Assembly: GCA_937888615.1 (NCBI GenBank)
Contig: CALABZ010000445.1
Span: 1 to 9,118, forward strand
DNA: 9,118 nucleotides
Source: an uncultured Lentisphaeria bacterium
GTDB taxonomy: Bacteria; Verrucomicrobiota; Lentisphaeria; Victivallales; Victivallaceae
Direction: 5' to 3'
The notes beneath the pieces are model-generated. The model had not been told where the DNA came from and made no database searches. It saw only the letters and a program-made list of their open reading frames with translations. Shown here piece by piece: positions 6,210-9,118 of this stretch. The position numbers were made by a program, and so were the translations under genes. Numbering within the stretch: position 1 is the stretch's first letter; the number at the start of each line of letters is the position of its first letter.

Positions 6210-7002
6210 TGACAATTTTCTGATCAAGCCCGCCGCCGTATCGACGGGGAACATTAAAATCTCCGCCCGGAACATCAACTTCTTCTACGGCGATCACCAG
6301 GTGTTGTTCGACAACAACCTGGAACTCGAAACCAACAAAGTGACCGCCGTCATCGGCCCTTCCGGCTGCGGCAAATCCACCCACCTGCGGATTTACAACC
6401 GGATATTCGAACTTTACCGCGAGCAGAACGCCGAAGGCGAACTGCTGATCGACGGCGTCAACGTCCTCGACAAAAACATCGACGTACTGGAACTGCGCCG
6501 CAAAGTCGGCATGATCTTCCAGAAGCCGACCCCCTTTCCCATGTCGGTGTTCGACAACGTGGCTTATCCGCTGAAGCTTCATTACAAGATGAAGCGTGCC
6601 GAAATCGCCGAGCACGTCGAAGACGCCCTTCGCCGCGCCTCGCTCTGGGAAGAAGTCAAGGATAAACTCAAAAAAAGCGGCCTCGCCCTTTCCGGCGGCC
6701 AGCAGCAACGCCTCTGCATCGCCCGCGCCATCGCCGCCCGCCCGGAAATCCTGCTGATGGACGAGCCCACCTCCGCCATCGACCCGGTCGCCACCGCCCG
6801 CATTGAGGAACTGATCCTGGAACTTCAGGAAAAATACACCATCGTCATCGTCACCCACAATATGCAGCAGGCGGCCCGAATCTCCGACTTCACGGCCTTT
6901 TTCTACAAAGGCCGGATCATCGAATTCGACCGTACCGACAAAGTATTCACCAACCCTTCAAACCCACATACCGAATCTTATATTACCGGCCGTTTCGGCT
7001 GA
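6202..7002 (+). CDS. pstB: Phosphate ABC transporter ATPase PstB
   Basis: PstB is the cytoplasmic ATPase that powers PstCA. All nucleotide-binding motifs are present in 266 residues: Walker A GPSGCGKST at 52-60, the Q-loop Gln107 in IFQKPTPFP, the signature LSGGQQQR at 163-170, Walker B LLMDEP at 184-189, and the switch His219 in VTHN. IFQKPTPFPMSVFDNVAYPL and the ending ESYITGRFG are PstB-specific. The D-loop region reads TSAIDPVAT where most PstB proteins have CSALDP, a mild variation that should not affect function. The start overlaps the pstA end by 8 nt and is served by AAGGA at 6189-6193. phoU follows after 19 nt. Assignment is firm. Confidence 0.97.
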   Translation: MTNDNFLIKPAAVSTGNIKISARNINFFYGDHQVLFDNNLELETNKVTAVIGPSGCGKSTHLRIYNRIFELYREQNAEGELLIDGVNVLDKNIDVLELRRKVGMIFQKPTPFPMSVFDNVAYPLKLHYKMKRAEIAEHVEDALRRASLWEEVKDKLKKSGLALSGGQQQRLCIARAIAARPEILLMDEPTSAIDPVATARIEELILELQEKYTIVIVTHNMQQAARISDFTAFFYKGRIIEFDRTDKVFTNPSNPHTESYITGRFG

Positions 7003-7021
7003 TCATTAACAGGAAATATCT

Positions 7022-7687
7022 ATGAAACGACATTTTGAAAATGAACTCCGCTACCTCAAAGAAGCCGTCCTCCAACTGAGCGAAGAGGCTGAACAGGCCG
7101 TCCGTCAGGCCATCGCCGCCGTCACGGAAATGAATCCCGAAACCGCCCGTCAAATCATTGAGAACGACGAGGAAATCGACCAGAGCGAAATCCGCATCGA
7201 GGAAGAATGCCTGAAAATCCTGGCGCTTCACCAGCCGATGGCCGGCGATCTCCGCTACGTCATCGCCCTGCTGAAAATGAATAATGAAATTGAGCGTATC
7301 GGCGACCTCGCCGTGAACATCGCGGAACGCGTCATCAATCTCTCCCAGGAAAAATCCCCCGCCGAAAGTGGCCTCGACTTCAACCCGATGCTGAATGAAT
7401 CGCGGGATATGCTCCGCAACGCCCTCAAATCACTGGTCGAACAGGACTCCCGCCTTGCCACCGATGTGATCATTCATGACGACGTGGTCGACGATATGCA
7501 CCAGGAGAATTTCCGCAAAATCAGCGAGCAGATCCAGAAAAACCCCTCTTACACCCGGTTTTACCTGAGTATGCTCAGCGTCTCCCGCAACCTCGAACGA
7601 ATCGCCGATTGCGCCACCAACATCTGCGAAGACGTGATCTATCTGGCACAGGGCAAGATCGTTCGCCACAGCAAAAATCCAGCCTAA
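7022..7687 (+). CDS. phoU: Phosphate signalling regulator PhoU
   Basis: PhoU is a cytoplasmic helical protein that links Pst transporter status to the PhoR/PhoB sensor pair and restrains phosphate uptake when phosphate is plentiful. The 221 residues show the two mirrored three-helix PhoU repeats, each with the metal-cluster signature: NNEIERIGDLAVNIAE at about 91-106 and SRNLERIADCATNICED at about 187-203. An acidic helix, ENDEEIDQSEIRIEEE, sits at 47-62. Length is typical. The ATG follows AGGAAA at 7011-7016. It is the last gene of the operon; phoR and phoB are not in the window. Its TAA at 7685-7687 overlaps the TAG of the convergent permease gene. No terminator is visible at the end. Confidence 0.96.
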   Translation: MKRHFENELRYLKEAVLQLSEEAEQAVRQAIAAVTEMNPETARQIIENDEEIDQSEIRIEEECLKILALHQPMAGDLRYVIALLKMNNEIERIGDLAVNIAERVINLSQEKSPAESGLDFNPMLNESRDMLRNALKSLVEQDSRLATDVIIHDDVVDDMHQENFRKISEQIQKNPSYTRFYLSMLSVSRNLERIADCATNICEDVIYLAQGKIVRHSKNPA

Positions 7688-8781
7688 CCGCGAATTTGTT
7701 TCTTCAATGAGTACAGCGCGGTGCCGAACGTGATTACGGCTATCGCCCCCATCATCCCCGCCGGATAGAGCATCCGCCCGACTCCGGCGTTTTCCAAAAA
7801 CAGCTCCTGCAAAGCGGCTATCGCAAAACGTACCGGATTGACCAAGGTCAGGCGTTGAAAAATCTCCGGCATGTTCTCCACCGGAGCCGTAAACCCCGAC
7901 AACGTGACGAACGGCACCGCGACGATAAACGTCCCCAACATCGCCTGCTGCAGATTGCGACAGAAAACCGAGATCAGAATCCCCGACCCGGTGGCCGACG
8001 CCAGGAATATCAGCGAAATCATAATCAGCAGCACGTAAGAACCGCGAAACGGCACTTTGAACCAGAATACCGCGATCAGAAATGCCATCGTAAGCTGGAA
8101 CACCCCGATCATGATATTCGCCAATGCCTTGGATAACAGAATCTGAAACGGCGAATACGGCGCCACCAGCAGTTGATCGAAGGTTCCTTCTTCACGTTCG
8201 CGCGCAATCGACAGCGAAGTCAGCATCATCACGTCCAGCAAGGCCACGATCGCCAGCAGGGCCGGAACCAGGAACCAGCGCATATTGAAGTTTTCATTGT
8301 ACCAGGCGCGGGTCTGCAAGCTGACCGGAGCGCTGACGCCCCTGCTCCTCAAATTATGGGCAGCGATCACGTTTTGTGCATAACCGAGCGCCACGCCCGC
8401 CGAACTGGAATTGCGCCCGTCCAGCAATATCTGCACCGCCGCGCCCCGGCCGGACTTCATATCCCGTTCGAAGTTCTGCGGAATCACCAGCGCCATGCGG
8501 ATTTTGCGTAAACTGACAAGGCTGGCGATTGCGCTTTCCGAATCCGCGATCCGGGTTTCCCGGAAAATCCCGGACCCGGTGAATTCCGCCGCCAACGCCC
8601 GGGAACTCAGCGTCTTGTCATGGTCCAGCACGGTGAAATCGATCCGGGTCAAGTCGAGGTTCGCCGCATAGCTGAACAGGATAATCTGAACCAGCGGCGG
8701 CACGATGATGATCGCCCGGTTGACTTTGTTCTTCATCGACTGGAGGATTTCTTTTTTCAACAATGCGGCCAGTTTTCTCAT
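7684..8781 (-). CDS. ABC-2 type exporter permease (YhhJ/YbhR-like)
   Basis: This is an inner-membrane subunit of an ABC exporter, 365 residues, the usual length for the YhhJ/YbhR group. Layout: a short cytoplasmic N-terminus, TM1 at about 23-40, a large external domain at 41-165 containing VLDHDKT and ILLDGRNSSSAG, then five membrane segments. SIAREREEGTFDQLLVAPYSPFQILLSK at 191-218 is the conserved coupling region, and LSGFTAPVENMP at 294-305 with LVNPVRFA at 313-320 is the ABC2_membrane_3 hallmark. The ATG lies 4 nt after the stop of the upstream permease gene. Its GGAG (complement of 8790-8793) sits just before that stop, so the two are probably translationally coupled. In relatives, pairs like this work with an ATPase and a HlyD-type adaptor, which would lie to the right of the window. 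The exported substrate cannot be told from sequence. Confidence 0.92.
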   Translation of the reverse strand: MRKLAALLKKEILQSMKNKVNRAIIIVPPLVQIILFSYAANLDLTRIDFTVLDHDKTLSSRALAAEFTGSGIFRETRIADSESAIASLVSLRKIRMALVIPQNFERDMKSGRGAAVQILLDGRNSSSAGVALGYAQNVIAAHNLRSRGVSAPVSLQTRAWYNENFNMRWFLVPALLAIVALLDVMMLTSLSIAREREEGTFDQLLVAPYSPFQILLSKALANIMIGVFQLTMAFLIAVFWFKVPFRGSYVLLIMISLIFLASATGSGILISVFCRNLQQAMLGTFIVAVPFVTLSGFTAPVENMPEIFQRLTLVNPVRFAIAALQELFLENAGVGRMLYPAGMMGAIAVITFGTALYSLKKQIRG

Positions 8782-8785
8782 GTCG

Positions 8786-9118
8786 CTACTCCAGTGATTT
8801 CGGGTTCTTTTCTGTGGCGATTATCAAAAAAATCAGCGCAAAGCTCCCGAGAACCGCCATGTCCTTCAATACAATCGGCCAGATATCCCCCGCCAGAAAC
8901 ACCGTCTGGAGAAACTCCACGTAATAACGCCCCGGCACCAGCAGCGTCACCCATTGCAGGACCGTCGGCATGTTGTTGATCTCGTAAAGGAAGCCGGACA
9001 GGATCATCGCCGGCATGAAGGTCAGGATCAGCGTCAACTGACAGGCCACGAACTGATTTTTAGTCACGCTGGAAATGACCAGCCCGATCCCCAGCGCCAC
9101 CAGCAGATACAGCGCCAC
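8786..9118 (-). CDS. ABC-2 type exporter permease, C-terminal part (YbhS-like), 5' end outside window
   Basis: Only the last 110 residues are visible; the frame is open through the right edge, so the GTG codon there is internal. The fragment has a membrane segment with ALGIGLVISSVTKNQFVACQ, then FMPAMILSGFLYEINNMPTVLQWVTLLVPGRYYVEFLQTVFLAG, the standard C-terminal signature of ABC-2 permeases, and a last hydrophobic segment ending in a short polar tail. It matches the same domain position as LSGFTAPVENMP in the next gene, so the two are paralogous halves of one heterodimeric exporter, as in ybhS-ybhR. It is transcribed upstream of the YhhJ/YbhR-like gene and separated from it by 4 nt. Confidence 0.9.
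   Translation of the reverse strand: MALYLLVALGIGLVISSVTKNQFVACQLTLILTFMPAMILSGFLYEINNMPTVLQWVTLLVPGRYYVEFLQTVFLAGDIWPIVLKDMAVLGSFALIFLIIATEKNPKSLE

Noticed and set aside
6187..6858. 223-residue open frame on the - strand opposite pstB
   Set aside because: It is antisense to the full Walker A to Walker B core of pstB and has no recognisable domain of its own.

Overview
The window is ordinary chromosomal DNA from a GC-rich bacterium, with no mobile elements, RNA genes or CRISPR arrays seen. A diderm is likely: PstS has a plain cleavable signal peptide with no lipobox, and the right end carries a paired ABC-2 exporter of the YbhS/YbhR type. The unusual GlmU-like acyltransferase beside glmM, and the overall protein flavour, make me lean towards the PVC group (perhaps Lentisphaerae or Verrucomicrobia). 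That is a guess from memory, not something the sequence proves.

Layout. Left block (1-3261, + strand): the C-terminal part of CinA, complete glmM, then a 295-residue left-handed beta-helix acyltransferase resembling the C-terminal half of GlmU, closed by a strong intrinsic terminator. GlmM makes glucosamine-1-phosphate. The next gene keeps the catalytic residues that acetylate this compound, so the two probably act in succession towards UDP-GlcNAc, with the uridylyltransferase step supplied elsewhere.

Middle block (3277-7687, + strand): a phosphate-starvation operon, pstS-pstC-pstA-pstB-phoU, preceded by a six-copy CTAAY array at 11-nt spacing (one step is 10) that reads as a Pho box, with a TATATA -10 just after it. 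The genes are tightly packed (1-nt gap, 4-nt overlap, 8-nt overlap, 19-nt gap). pstC is broken: about 17 nt appear to be missing after codon 72, which moves the rest of the permease into another frame. All other operon members look intact.

Right block (7684-9118, - strand): two ABC-2 type exporter permeases in one operon, the upstream one cut by the window edge. The operon converges on phoU with a 4-nt stop-codon overlap and no terminator in between.

Most worth a second look: the pstC lesion, the extended Pho box, the GlmU-like protein with a collapsed N-terminal domain, and a phased triple 10-bp repeat in front of glmM.
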